64,000 bases of DNA. Source: Osmia lignaria lignaria. Taxonomy: Eukaryota; Arthropoda; Insecta; Hymenoptera; Megachilidae. The notes beneath the pieces are model-generated. The model saw only the letters and a list, made by a program, of their open reading frames with translations, made no database searches and was not told the origin of the DNA. Location: the NCBI RefSeq assembly GCF_051020975.1, contig NC_135035.1:4588001-4652000 (forward strand), read 5' to 3'. This document shows positions 34,517 to 45,514 of the stretch, in pieces. Positions within the stretch are counted from its first letter, which is position 1. Every line of letters starts with the position of its first letter. Position numbers and translations under genes: made by a program.

Positions 34517-35163
34517 AAATTTACTCGCAAAAACAAGTAAAAAATGTTATATGAACATATGTCTGATATACCTTAGCTTTCGAGTTTTGGATGATTGTTA
34601 AGGATTTCTGATCGACCCTTGCAATATTGCACAAGGTGCCGTCTGATTGTCTCAAAGGACCACCCAATCAAAAAAGTTGGGAAAAAATGATCGCATACAT
34701 TTTTGGTGCCAATATAATATTTATTTCTATTGCAATGTTATGTAACTGTGTGTGTGTATGTGTGTAGAATTGATTACAATCTGTGCAGAGTGTCTAACTG
34801 TCTCTTGTACAGAGTAAGAAACCGAAGTGAAGTCCCTTTTTCCCGAATTTTGGTGTTCGAGTTCGTGTCCCATTTTGGAAGGGGAACACGATACTCATCT
34901 GGGTAGGCGAATGCGGCCCTCAATAACTCAAAGTTTTGACCTGGCTCTAGGTCCTCACTGCCAGGGTATCGAAACGGTGACTGAGACACTGCTCGCACCT
35001 CCAAGACTTAGATTTATAGCAAGTGACTGCCTATTGTCACTCACTTTCTAATATCACGTGTGCCATCCGAAGTCTGACACTGAATATGGCACAAATGACC
35101 AGGTTGAGAAAAACCAACAGTCCCCACCATAAATCCAGCCTTAGTATAAATTCCGACAATGAT

Positions 35164-35492
35164 TAAAGAAAATGTTCAAGGTGCCCGTCTTGTACTTCAA
35201 CACACACTACTGCATATCGTACAGTAGTATTGAAAATACCAGATATTCTTCGAATAGTCTAAAATCTAATTTGTATCTTTTCTTACAGATCGTGCACATT
35301 ATTCACTTGCGTTTCATACACAATAGGTTTTAAATGACCCCAAAGACATAAGTCTAATGGATTGAGATCGGAAGATCGTGGTGGCCATGCGATGGGTCGC
35401 CCTTGTCCTATCCATTGGTTTGTGAAGGTGTTGTACAGGAATATTCGCATCGAACAGAGGAAATGAGACGGGGCACCATCCTGCATAAACTA
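35164..35492 (-). pseudogene. Tc1/mariner (DDE_3) transposase, C-terminal pseudogene
   Basis: The minus strand reads (stop)FMQDGAPSHFLCSMRIFLYN, then NQWIGQGRPIAWPPRSSDLN and PLDLCLWGHLKPIVYE, i.e. the QDGAPxH...WPPRSxDLxPLDxxLWGxLK region of the IS630/Tc1/mariner DDE domain. The W before FMQDGAP is a TAG. Two more in-frame stops (just after VHDL at 35280-35282, and about 24 bases further on) separate it from the real C-terminus, RRISGIFNTTVRYAVVCVEV followed by QDGHLEHFL and a stop near 35164. The catalytic third acidic residue region (SSDLNPLDL) is retained. The N-terminal half is not recognisable. Confidence 0.85.
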
Positions 35493-35819
35493 CAATTATA
35501 CCCTGATATTCAGGGGTACATAATGCAGTACTTCCTAGAGGTCGTTCCGTATGAATAAGTCACTGACTGGAGAGAGTTTTGTCTATTTCATATCGATCGA
35601 CATTAGTTTAAACATAAGATAAAGTCAAGACGTACTAAAGCGTACAGTAGCGTGTACATATTGAGGCACAAGGCGTCACTTCGACCATTTCCTTTAATCA
35701 TTCATAAGTTAAAACAAAGGTATATCGGACATATGTTAATATAACATTTCTTACTTGTTTTGGCGATTAGATTTACCCCCTGAAGTATTGACGTGTATTT
35801 ATAAATTATCTTGTATTAA

Positions 35820-36000
35820 CCCTTAGACGGCGCGACGGATCATGGAGAGACCTCAATTTTAACTTAATTTTATATTTTACATTATTTTTATTTTATAAAT
35901 TTTACACTGTTCCTTTAAAAATTATTCTTCCAACATACGAAACTGTTTTGTTTGAAAATTATACATTTAACTTTAGGTTAATATCCTTATACAGAATGTT
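35820..36000 (+). mobile_element. dispersed repeat family D, copy 1 (TTAA-flanked start)
   Basis: TTAA (35816-35819) is followed by CCCTTAGACGGCGCGACGG, then ACATTGTTCC-like and ATTATTCTTCCAACATACGA blocks that recur at 42150-42345 and 54493-54730 and inverted at 40760-40880. The opposite end in the other copies is GTTCAAGGGTTA. TTAA plus CCCTT ends suggest a piggyBac-type MITE. This copy is truncated on the right. Confidence 0.5.
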
Positions 36001-36059
36001 ACCTCCAACGTTATGGAGTGTACAATAGGTATCAGTAAACAAATTTCGAAAGCAGTTTG

Positions 36060-36235
36060 TTTTCATGGCGAAATCGAGTAGTAACGATATTCTATCGCGA
36101 ATATGTCACAAACTAATTGGGTCCGACATATAGCTTAGATGAAAAAAGTTGCTTAAAATGTCGAATTTTACAACATATTTAAAAATCATCGAAATCGGAG
36201 TGGGAGTAACTTTTCTATAAGTTCACCAAAAGTGT
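36060..36235. repeat. half copy of foldback family G
   Basis: AATTGGGTCCGACATATAGC, AAAAGTTGCTTAAAATGTCG and AAATCATCGAAATCGGAG match the right arm at 39835-39935; no inverted partner is present. Confidence 0.6.
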
Positions 36236-36242
36236 TAGCACA

Positions 36243-36780
36243 CAGTGTGTCCCGCGTAACTGGAAACACTCCATTATTTCCTAAACTATTAAAGATACAA
36301 GAAATTGCTTTGGTGGTCATTGCATGGTAAGAGGGGGCAACATTTAGACGTAGACGAATTTTTTTTTGCATTGTTATTTTCAAAAATATAATGGCAAAGT
36401 TTGGATTTTTAAATGGAACTGTATATTTTACTTTCGATCATTTGATAGTGTTTTTGAAGTCGAATTCATTAAGCTTGCATGTATGCACTTGATTTTCATT
36501 TGTTTTCGAGATATTGCGCTAACACATTTGGAGATTTTTCACGGGAAAAATTCACTTCAGTGGGAAATATCAGCAGGGGTCCTGTTCGCGCGTGAAGTGC
36601 CGCGTGTTAAGCAGTACCATTTGAAATGGATACGACGGGCGGCCAGCGGAACGGCAGGCCCAAACTTTAGACTCCAAGCTCCCGTCCTTTCCCGCCATAA
36701 ATGTTTCCGCGGAGAATGACGATATAGTAAGTATTTTAAAAAACGTAAACAGTGCTTCCAAGTATGTTCAAATCTTTGCC
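36243..36780 (+). repeat. dispersed repeat family E, copy 1
   Basis: It matches 49190-49630 in blocks: GCGTAACTGGAAACACTCC with CATTATTTCCTAAACTATTA, TGATAGTGTTTTTGAAG, CATTAAGCTTGCATGTAT, and TTCCGCGGAGAATGACGATAT. No coding similarity seen. Confidence 0.5.
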
Positions 36781-36798
36781 GTATAGATTCGAATCTTT

Positions 36799-37196
36799 GG
36801 GGAAACTTCCGAAAGCCAAAGGGCAGCCAAACTTCGGATTTATAGTAATGGAAGGACGAGAAAAACTAAAATGAAAATCAAAATCAAAGAATTAAAGTTG
36901 GTGGAAGCTTAAAAGCTGGTGGAAGAGCGACGAGTGAGCATTCTGGTTCTGGTGAGGGAACACGTGAGGAAACAAACGACTCTCCGAGGAAGCAAGAGAG
37001 CCATTGCGCAGCCTCACTCCCTCCTGCGCATGCGCAGTCTGATTTTCAAGCCGAATGCGAGTATATTTTATGTGTATATCTCGAGAACGGTTTATTTGCC
37101 AGTTCTGAAAATGATCTCATTCGATTTCTCGTCTCCCAATTACTATAAATCCAAAGTTTGACTGCCCTAGGGAGGGGGGCTTTCGGAAGTACACCC
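36799..37196. mobile_element. family B inner-arm foldback, copy 3
   Basis: The left short arm GGGGAAACTTCCGAAAGCC ... GGATTTATAGTAATGGAAGG and the longer inverted right arm (AACGGTTTATTTGCCAGTTC ... GGCTTTCGGAAGT) enclose a GC-richer centre of about 200 bp unrelated to other copies. Confidence 0.6.
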
Positions 37197-37199
37197 GAA

Positions 37200-37930
37200 C
37201 CTTTTATGAGTACATCAGTTCTCCTCTGGAAATATTGCGATCGTCATCACAGACCATCGCCTGCGGTAACTTTCTAGTTTTCAGTTTTCAACGCCCCGGC
37301 TACATTGGCGCGGCAGCCGAGTCCGATACAATGATGTACATACACAGTCAGCCATTCACATTTCACTCACACTCCCTCAGACTTCGAGTACTACTTGTGA
37401 AGGGTTCGAATTTTTATAACATGGAACTACTTCCAAGTATATTTTCGAACCTACAGGTATTCATTCCAGAGTTCGAAATCAACTTATACTCATTGAAACC
37501 TATGAAATGAAATCTGGTTATTGAAATTGATTCGGATTGGTGAATACATATTAAACTTGATCCCAACCCTAATGGGCAGACTTTGTTCGGATGGGCGTGC
37601 ACTCGTGAGTATGCAGTGAGCCAGTGCAGCTGTCTACTCGCGTCACATTTCTCTCCTGTAGCTTGTTCGATGCACGTGTGCAACGAAGAGCGCCCGTACC
37701 CGCCTTGGTAGTTAGTGCCTATGCCTATTGTAGGACTACGAAAGATAATTACATATATTTCATTATTAACCTTTATCACGTTGACCGCTGCGTCACCCAG
37801 ATTTGGGTAACGGCTATGTTTCCTTAGGGGTCCTATCAGCCATAATTGGGTGATGCTTTTCTTCGCCCAATTAAGTAGAATTTTACAAGTAATTCACAAT
37901 TTTATTTATAACACAAGTACTTAATGGGAT
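37200..37930. other. intronic stretch without assigned gene
   Basis: Moderately GC-rich sequence with overlapping open frames on both strands (37235-37510, 37414-37779). Neither resembles a known family, and both lack splice support. Confidence 0.35.
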
Positions 37931-37933
37931 TAA

Positions 37934-39168
37934 CACATGTGGTAATTATCAATATCTCGTCAGTCCCACCGATTTCGCTCATTTTTTAATATGTTGTTGG
38001 GATAATGATTCTAAGCAACTTTTTCTTGTAGGTATAATCGCCGCTCGGCCTTAGTTTTCGGGATATTTGCAAACGAAAGTTGCCACTATCTATACCAATG
38101 AATTCTGCGTTTATCCTTTTCTGTAAGCAGTTTGCGGTGGCTGAAACCCAAGGGGTATACAGTAAAGACTCCATAATTGTTTGAAAGAATCTATTCGTTA
38201 AGTGTTCGCGGTTTATCCCCACCACTGGGGGGGTTCCCCCTCGGAGCAAGCCCGGGAGCAATATGACACGGCGCGGTTTTCCTTTGAAGATCTGTGTCGC
38301 ATTTTTATCGATGAGACCACATTAATGCAGCGATGAAATTTTTTTATTTTGCCTTTTTTTTCAATAACAATTTCATTAACATATTGGTGAGATATTCCTG
38401 ATTAAAATGAGACCAAACACGATATTGTTATAATAATTTTAACTAATCTGAATTGTAGGCATTTAATTTTTAACCCTTATGTCAGCTCCGAATCTATGTC
38501 TCTTTCTACGTTGACGTCGCGCCGGCATAATACAAACAGTTAGTGAATCGAATCTTCTGTTCGCTAAATGTTCCTCGCCGGTCCCAAATTCTGAACACTT
38601 ATCGAGTCTTTACTGTAACTGGTGAACTAAAACATCGAACTTGACTGATTTCGATGATTTTGAATTTTGGCTTGCGGGGCCGGCCGCTTCACGGCGGCCG
38701 AAATATTGGTCTGACCTAACCTAAACTAATCTAATTCATTAACTAACAAGTTCACTAATTTAATTTTGTATTAGATTAGATTAAGTTAGGTTAAATTAAT
38801 AGTTTCGCCACGCATGTCGAAATCCAAAAAATGACTGCCGTTATACGCTATTTAACATAAACTTACGATTAGTGTGTACTTGATGTGAAATTAAATTTTT
38901 AAGTTCCACCCGTTATGTATAGGCTGTGTTTACAAAAACCAGCCATTCCATACTGACACACACACCACCATGGACGTGTAGCCATACGCTGAATTTACTG
39001 TAATTGTAGTAACTTTCTTTTGTAAATATCTCGAAAACTAAAGCTGAGCGGCGCGGCAGTTACTTACATGTATAGGAAAAAGTTGCTTAGAATCATCATC
39101 CCAACAACGTATTAAAAAATGAGCGAAATCGATGGGATTGATGAGATATCAATTATTACCGCACACGT
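37934..39168. mobile_element. foldback family G, copy 2
   Basis: The outer arms 37934-38075 and 39025-39168 are inverted (ATTTCGCTCATTTTTTAATA, ATGATTCTAAGCAACTTTTT, CGCCGCTCGGCCTTAG). The middle has GGCCGGCCGCTTCACGGC, then ACCTAACCTAAACTAATC ... TAGATTAAGTTAGGTTAAA around 38714-38790. Confidence 0.7.
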
Positions 39169-39196
39169 AAATATAAAATATATAAAATAATAAAAA

Positions 39197-39953
39197 TATA
39201 TAGTGAACTTGAAGAACAGGTACTCCCTCTCCGATTTTGATGATTTTTAAATATTTTGTAAAATTCGATATTTTAAGCAACTTTCTTCCTTTAACGATAA
39301 ACTATATGTCGGAGTCGATTAATTTGCGACATATTCGCGAAAAACTATGAGTACTATTGCATTGAATTTCACCTGCACCTATACGTCCGCGGTTGTGTGC
39401 GTCGGCAAGCGATTCACGATTTTCTAGTGTTTCTGTCAACAGCACCACATGGCCCGACTACCATTCATATAATGGGTGAGCTTAAAATTAAATTTAACTA
39501 ATTTAAATAATTTTGACAGTGGACTCGTGTGGCCGGCCGCCTTTAGGAATATTAATATAGTCTAACCTAACCTAATCTGGACTTGTAAGTAACAGTATTT
39601 TATTTTTCTGTTACTTATACGTGTAGGTTAGGTTTGGTAAGGTCAGATCAAATTAATATGTCACACGAGTCGAATGTTATAATTTGATTTTTCAGCTCAC
39701 CCGTTGTATGATTAAAAGCCGGACCACACGCTGTTGCTTACAAAAACGGTAGGCAAGAGAGCCGGCGCACACATGGCCACGGGCGCATACGCTGTAGTAG
39801 TAACAATATTTTTTCGCAAATATCTTGCAAACTAATCGAGTCCGACATATAGCTTAGAGGAAAGAAGTTACTTAAAATATCGAATTTTACAAGATATTCA
39901 AAAATCATCAAAATCGGAGGGGGAGTAACTCTTCTACAATTTCACCAAATATA
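39197..39953. mobile_element. foldback family G, copy 3
   Basis: Inverted arms (ACTCCCTCTCCGATTTTGAT ... TATGTCGGAGTCGATTAA and inverse), with the middle carrying GGCCGGCCGCCTTTAGGAAT, CTAACCTAACCTAATC and inverse TGTAGGTTAGGTTTGG (39560-39640). It directly follows copy 2. Confidence 0.7.
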
Positions 39954-40429
39954 TAAAATAAAATAAATACTTGTACGATGTAAGAGCTTTGGGACACAGA
40001 ATGAAACTGACGAACAAAATAGAACAGTCAGGCTGGGGAAAGTATTCTAAACAAATAATTGCCTCGGTTCGTCTTATCTGATCATATATTACTCTTGAGC
40101 AAACAAAAGTCAGCTCGAGAATTCGACGCCACAACATCTCAGCGTTCGTCTAACAGTTCATAGACTCTAACAGCATTCTCTATTACTCGAATTTATTCAA
40201 TGGCAAATGATGACCTGTTGCAATGTATAAAACTGCATACACACCAAAAATTAAGAATTAGGAAATAAATTGATTCTAAAATAATCTCAATTATAGAATA
40301 AAAGCAAGTAGATAACTATCAGCACACATACTATTAGTCTGTAACACCGCGATGCGTCTTGAACTTGGACTCCGCAGGAAACTCATCCGATTCTCGCTGG
40401 GCCGTCAATGCGTTAAATAGCGGCTAAAG

Positions 40430-40735
40430 GTGTGCGAGTCAAACAATGATCGGTCGGTCGAGCCGAGTCGAGTGCTTGAATTTGCCGAGCTACTCGAAAT
40501 CGACGAACTGTTTAAAACAAAAGCGAGCTACTCGAAAAAATCGGACTACTCGAATATTCGAGCTGAAAATTCATCTTCAAGTAAATCGAAGTTTTACGAC
40601 GGCTCGAATATTTAAGTAGTTCGATTTTTTCGAGTAGCTCGTTTTTGTTTCAAACAATTCGTCGATTTCGAGTAACTCGGCAAATTCAAGCGCTCGACTC
40701 GGCTCGAACAATTGAAGCGAGTTCAGGAGTCAATT
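40430..40735. mobile_element. palindromic TCGAG-rich MITE
   Basis: Inverted arms from about 40459 (CGAGCCGAGTCGAGTGCTTG) to 40706. Arms of about 110 bp are full of ACTCGAA motifs. A GGTGTGCGAGTC start at the left suggests a hAT-type end, but no duplication was found. Confidence 0.6.
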
Positions 40736-40759
40736 GTAACCCAAACAAGGATATTAATC

Positions 40760-40880
40760 TAAAGTTAAATGTATAATTTTGAAATAAAAGAGTATTTGAA
40801 GAATAACTTTTTAAAGGGACAGAAAGAAATTGAAATTTTGGCTCTCTTCATGGTCCGTATTTCGAGGGTTAAAAATGCAT
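40760..40880 (-). repeat. family D, inverted copy
   Basis: CTAAAGTTAAATGTATAATT, GAAGAATAACTTTTTAAAGG and TCTTCATGGTCCGTATTTCG are the reverse complement of family D blocks. Confidence 0.5.
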
Positions 40881-40959
40881 TGTATTATGTTTCTTAGTCT
40901 TTTAGGCAAATGGTCAATTATTGTACAGGGATCAACTACAGTATGCGTTATCCTACTTT

Positions 40960-41145
40960 GTTATTCGTACTTTCCAGTTATATACTACATTTTATAATAT
41001 TTAATATAATAATTAAAAATTACATTAATTTGTTCTGAATTACTTTTACTATAATATCGTTAGAATTAGGATTTCGAGAATTCCTGCCTCTCTTATGTAG
41101 CTATTTTTTCTAGGCAAATCTACTTTGCTCGATTCTGTACATGTT
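40960..41145 (+). repeat. family C, copy 2
   Basis: CTTTCCAGTTATATACTACA, TTTTATAATATTTAATATAA, GGATTTCGAGAATTCCTGCC, then CTACTTTGCTCGATTCTGTA as in copy 1 (CTACTTTGCTCAATACTTTA). Confidence 0.55.
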
Positions 41146-41422
41146 AATTTACTCTTCCTTTGTAAGATTATTCTAATAGAAACACAAATAGGAAATATAT
41201 GACTGCAATGTAATTAAGTGTATAATCCCTCTTAAAATCTGCCGTATAGTACATATGTAAGTACTTTTCTTGATGGTCCTGGAATTCTTGATCTTTGATC
41301 CTGGTGGTACGCATTTATGAAAACCGCTGATTTCCACCTTATAGTTTTATTACTTATTTTTACAAAAAATTGATTACGTAAAAACGTCTAAATATGAAAA
41401 TGATAAATATGTAATTTATTTA

Positions 41423-41920
41423 TAGAACTTCGTTTATTAATAAAATTTTAACAAATAAGATGTATATATACATATCCTAGCAAGTCTCCAGAATAAGTTT
41501 CATTTTAAAAAAAGTAAGAAATCTATATCCTTCACATATATTTTTGCCATGTTCTAGGTATTTGTTAATATTTTTACAAAGGATATATTTAGATATTCCA
41601 TTCTTTCTTATGTGTGGAGGGTTTAGGAAGATGGAGGCGTCTGGGACTACTAAAACTCAGGTACACGTTAAACAAATCGTTCGTTTTTATTTCTATTACA
41701 CTCCAGGCACGCGTCGTGTACTAACTGCTACCGCTGTTTCACAATATTTATATAGATTCACCTTCGACAGGGGAGGGGGGGAGTTGCCGAAAGACGCACC
41801 GGTAAGAGCACACGGGAATTTCGCGCAAAGTTTAATCTACATATGAAAATTATTCTGGAAATTTGAAAAATACGCTTATATCTTTTATTTGTTAAAATTT
41901 TGCTAATAAACGAAGTTCTA
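41423..41920. mobile_element. short-armed foldback
   Basis: TAGAACTTCGTTTATTAATA ... AAATTTTAACAAATAAGA is inverted at 41878-41920 (one mismatch region); arms about 45 bp. The interior contains an open frame (41544-41846) that I do not recognise. Confidence 0.55.
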
Positions 41921-42149
41921 CAATAATTTGTTAAAATTAATTATAGTATGAATACTTTTTACACAGACTGTATAACTGTATAGTCATAAACATATCGAAT
42001 ATACAGCATGATTTTTAGTAATAATAGTTAAACAATATACATATATATATTCAAAAATAAACGAAACATTTTCAAATAAAGACCCACTATATTTAATGTG
42101 CTTTGAATAAAATACTACTTTACAAGTTAAAAGCTTATTAAAAATTTTT

Positions 42150-42345
42150 CGCTCGGATGGCAGACCATGGAGAAAGTTCCAATTTAAATCTAATTTTGAA
42201 TTTTATGTTATTTTCATTTTCTAAATTTTACACTGTTCCTCTAAAAATTATTCTTCCAATATACGAAACTTTTTCGTTTAAAAATGATACATTTATGAAC
42301 CTGGGTCTCGAGTGATCCAGACTCCAGTGTTCAAGGATTAAGAGA
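42150..42345 (+). mobile_element. family D, copy 3
   Basis: GGCAGACCATGGAGAAAGTT, TTACACTGTTCCTCTAAAAA, TTCTTCCAATATACGAAACT, then CTCGAGTGATCCAGACTCC and the end TGTTCAAGGATTAA. Confidence 0.5.
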
Positions 42346-43900
42346 TTTACTCAAGAAATGCTAAATAATAAAATTATATCGTCTGTGCCATCTATTTCGA
42401 AAACTGATTGCAACCAGTATCCTATTTTCATATTTTTAGGCACAATTTGAGAAGAAAATAAACAATTCTGTATTTGAACAATAATATTTTATCTAACTCT
42501 GGCAACGTTTAATACATTTTTCTAGATCACGTCACGCCGAAAAGACAAAGAAGAAAAACAGCAACGCGAACTCCTGCGAATACCCGGGATTGTTTACAGC
42601 CCCATCTTTTTAACCTTCGCATATTTTTGAAGTTCGCTAAGTCAGAGACGAAAAGTCGAGACACGTGAGCGCTTAGCCGAGAATCGATGGAAAAATAGAT
42701 TTTCGAAGAAAGGCTTCTTTGTTACCATAAGGCGAAAAAACTGATCCCTCAACATCGTGCGAAGTGCACCAAACGTTTACGCGAATTCTCGTGAAACTAC
42801 TTGGCGGTGATCCCAGAAATCGTAACGCTTGACAGCTGGCCAAACTTCGACGTCCATTCACAGCATCAAAGCCTAAGAGTTTGCGTGTTGTCCGATATTG
42901 ACACGATCAAGAAACCACGTTTTTACGTAGTCGTAGAAACTTTCTTGATTTGGACGAAAGTGAGGGCGAACTTGAGATTCCGTGTTAGCTGATATGGCAG
43001 ATATTTGATTTTATTTGGAAAGAAAGAAAGAGTATTAATCTTAGAACGTTTAAGGAAGGGTCAAAAATGTTCCTAGAATTTGAAATAGATATGTTGAACG
43101 CGATTAATTTTATGCGGCAGATGTTTTTATATTAACAGGTTAATTACTACATTGAAGCTGTTGAAAGTACTACTATCTATTTTTTTTCAATATTCCTATT
43201 ATGGTAGATTATCTAGTTGCTTCATTATTGGATAAATTAACTATCTAGAATTAATTCTAAATCATCACAAATACCCGTCTTCTATAATCTAACTGTTAAA
43301 AATTCTTTTTACTTAATAAGAAATATTCGCGTAAGGTATTTGAAATTAAATAATTAGACTTCTATTGCTAGATTTCGATACATATAAGTAGAGATAATTC
43401 TAGTTGTAATTCTACTTACTTATCTAGAATTATAGTTAGCTAGAGTTGTTTAGTTATCTCTAGTTATCTAGAAATTAAAAATTATTAAAGACTACTAACA
43501 TCGAATTTTGAAGATATTCGGGAGGATTGTTTCAAATGGGACATCCTGTACATTTTTTTTTTTAAATTAAAAACATGAGATGCTTTGTATAGAGACATAA
43601 TTTTAATCAAACTTCAAATGTTCTTAAAAATTTAAACACTCACAGTACGTAATAAATTTGAAAATAGACTTTCTATGTAGACTATCAGTTACAATTTTCA
43701 AAATTTAAATACTCTGAGTTTCTTAATTTTTAATGTTTGGTGAAATGCAACTTCAGAATGATTCCTATTTACACGTCCAGTCCATTTTGACACCATTTAC
43801 ATCCGCCTTAGACCACCTAAAATGTTTCAGTGCAATGCCAAAGCAAATAAATTACCGAGACATTTTTAATGCTGCTATCTATAATTTTGACGAGGTGCCC
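42346..43900. other. intronic stretch; one GC-richer patch, otherwise unassigned
   Basis: 42520-43000 is GC-richer and less repetitive than its surroundings, with open frames on both strands, but I recognise no protein. 43240-43480 is a TAGTTATCTAGA-rich low-complexity stretch. Confidence 0.35.
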
Positions 43901-43908
43901 TTGTCAAT

Positions 43909-43946
43909 GACCATGAACATGAACGTGAACATGAACATGAATGAAA
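43909..43946 (+). repeat. ATGAAC hexamer microsatellite
   Basis: About six imperfect ATGAAC units, lying in a short open frame (43733-44014) of doubtful coding status. Confidence 0.7.
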
Positions 43947-44137
43947 TTGTTACCGGCAAACGACGCGCGTGTAATGGATGCCAACAGTCTAGTGGATTTC
44001 CCCCTCAACTATAGCGAACATTGTTCTATTGTTAACTCCACTTCCGGAACGCATGGCGTGCTCGTCGGAACGCATCTTTGTATTATCATTATATTATTAC
44101 CTATATTCTATAATAAATGTACTATTGCACAGTTTAA

Positions 44138-44555
44138 GGGGAAACTTCCAAAAGGCCCCATCACCCCAAGACAACCAAACTTCGGATTTATAGTAATTGA
44201 GGGACGAGAAATCGAATGAGACCATTTTCAGAACTGGCAAATAAACCGTTCTCGAGATATACAGGGTATTCTAAAAGTGCGGAAACCCCCTATTATCTTG
44301 ATAAGAACGCATTTCCACGCAAAATGACTAACCTAACCCTAACCCTAACCTAGGTTAGGTTAGTCATTTTCCGTGAAAATGCGTTCTTATCGAGGTAATA
44401 GGGGGTTTCCGGACTTTTAGAATACCCTGTATATCTCGAGAACGGTTTATTTGCCATTTCTGAAAATGGTCTCATTCGATTTCTGGCCCCCCAATGACTA
44501 TAAATCCGAAGTTTGGTTGTCCTGGGATGTTGGGGCCTTTCGGAAGTATACCCCA
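44138..44555. mobile_element. family B inner foldback, copy 4, with head-to-head TTAGG centre
   Basis: Arms of about 190 bp (ACTTCCAAAAGGCCCC, ACCAAACTTCGGATTTATAG, AACCGTTCTCGAGATATACA, GAACGCATTTCCACG) are inverted with few mismatches. The loop consists only of CCTAACCCTAACCCTAACC joined to GGTTAGGTTAG (44331-44365). Confidence 0.8.
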
Positions 44556-44826
44556 GTTTAATCGTGTTGCACTGCCGTTTCAACTCCTGCCATCAGAAAT
44601 TCCATCAGGAATTAAACGGAATGAAAACATTGTGTGGAATATGTCACGTTATAATTGTACAATAATCTAGATTATGATTGTTTCAGTTTTGGCTTTAAAT
44701 TTTCTAATTAGTACACTCGCAATCAAAGGTTTCTCAAGAAAAAATAGTGACATTTCAGAGTCTCGCCCTTCCCCATAGGCATCCTAGAGGAGAATGGGAA
44801 TGTATGGAAGAGGCCTCATATACGTA

Positions 44827-45150
44827 CAGGGTGGTCTAAAAGGAGTTTCAGCTTTAATTGCAGCGCCATCTATTAATATTTTTATAGATATTCAAATAAC
44901 TATTTGATAAACAGGTAGACCAAAGTTGGAAATTTTTTTTACACGTGTTTTTCAGTTTTAAAATAGCGACTGCAAAGACCACATACAGCCTTGAAGAACG
45001 TGTGTTTATTATCGCGTAGCGGTTAATAATTTCTTTCTCTAGGGTTATGTGAAGGATAAAGTGTATGAAATGAAGATCAGAGACATGGAACACCTCAGAG
45101 AAAGAATTACTGAACTCATTCAGTTGAAAAATGGAGAAAAAGTCGATTTG
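44827..45150 (+). pseudogene. internally deleted mariner-like element: transposase N-terminus fused to C-terminus
   Basis: It starts with a TA-flanked CAGGGTGGTCTAAAAGG end. At 44963-45016 the frame reads IATAKTTYSLEERVFIIA, the N-terminus typical of mariner-like transposases (start codon decayed to ATA), and then hits TAG. From 45034 another frame reads FFL(stop)GYVKDKVYEMKIRDMEHLRE and RITELIQ. The stop replaces the Trp of the family LWGY/LWGH motif, followed by the usual C-terminal L-R-x-R-I. The whole DDE core between them is missing. A right terminal repeat was not identified. Confidence 0.7.
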
Positions 45151-45423
45151 CATTCATACGTGTTTTACTAACTTTTTAATGGCCAGTAGAGATAATGTTG
45201 ACTTAGTGGTTACTGAGGGAAAACACACTTTGAAAATCTCATTCATTAAATTTTCAACGTTTCTGAATGAAATGCAATTTGAATTGAATTTGGATTGAAT
45301 ATCTTTTGTAGGTTTTTTTATAATGAATTCTTCAAAACTAACGCTCTTTTTGGGCAACCCTTTACACAGGAGTTTAGTCCTATCATTTGCGTGTAAACAT
45401 TTACGGGGAAAAATTTGGATTGA

Positions 45424-45510
45424 TATTTATTTATTATCCATATTTCTCAGTTATATATTAAATTTTATAATATCTAATAATTTAAAATTACATTATTTTT
45501 CTTTTTAAAT
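45424..45510 (+). repeat. family C, copy 3, left part
   Basis: CAGTTATATATTAAATTTTA and TATCTAATAATTTAAAATTA match the first half of family C; the second half resumes at 46694. Confidence 0.6.
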
Positions 45511-45514
45511 CGAA

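Larger units (their letters stand above)
34081..35813 (-). mobile_element. Tc1/mariner-superfamily element, dead, with nested solo LTR
   Basis: The left TIR (ACAATACTTCAGCGGGTAAAT) resumes after an LTR insertion as TTTACTCGCAAAAACAAGTA and ATGTTATATGAACATATGTC. The right arm is its inverse at 35700-35803 (ACATATGTTAATATAACAT, TACTTGTTTTGGCG, TACCCCCTGAAGTATTG). The transposase remnant lies on the minus strand at 35164-35492. 34600-35100 shows no transposase similarity and may contain a further insertion, including a GT-rich run at about 34746-34765. Confidence 0.7.

Noticed and set aside
34774..35051. Open frames between the mariner TIR and transposase as a gene
   Set aside because: Both strands open, no motif, inside a dead transposon; more likely another inserted repeat.
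43733..44014. Open frame with Met-Asn repeats as a gene
   Set aside because: The repeat is an ATGAAC microsatellite; no splice sites, homologue or conserved composition seen.
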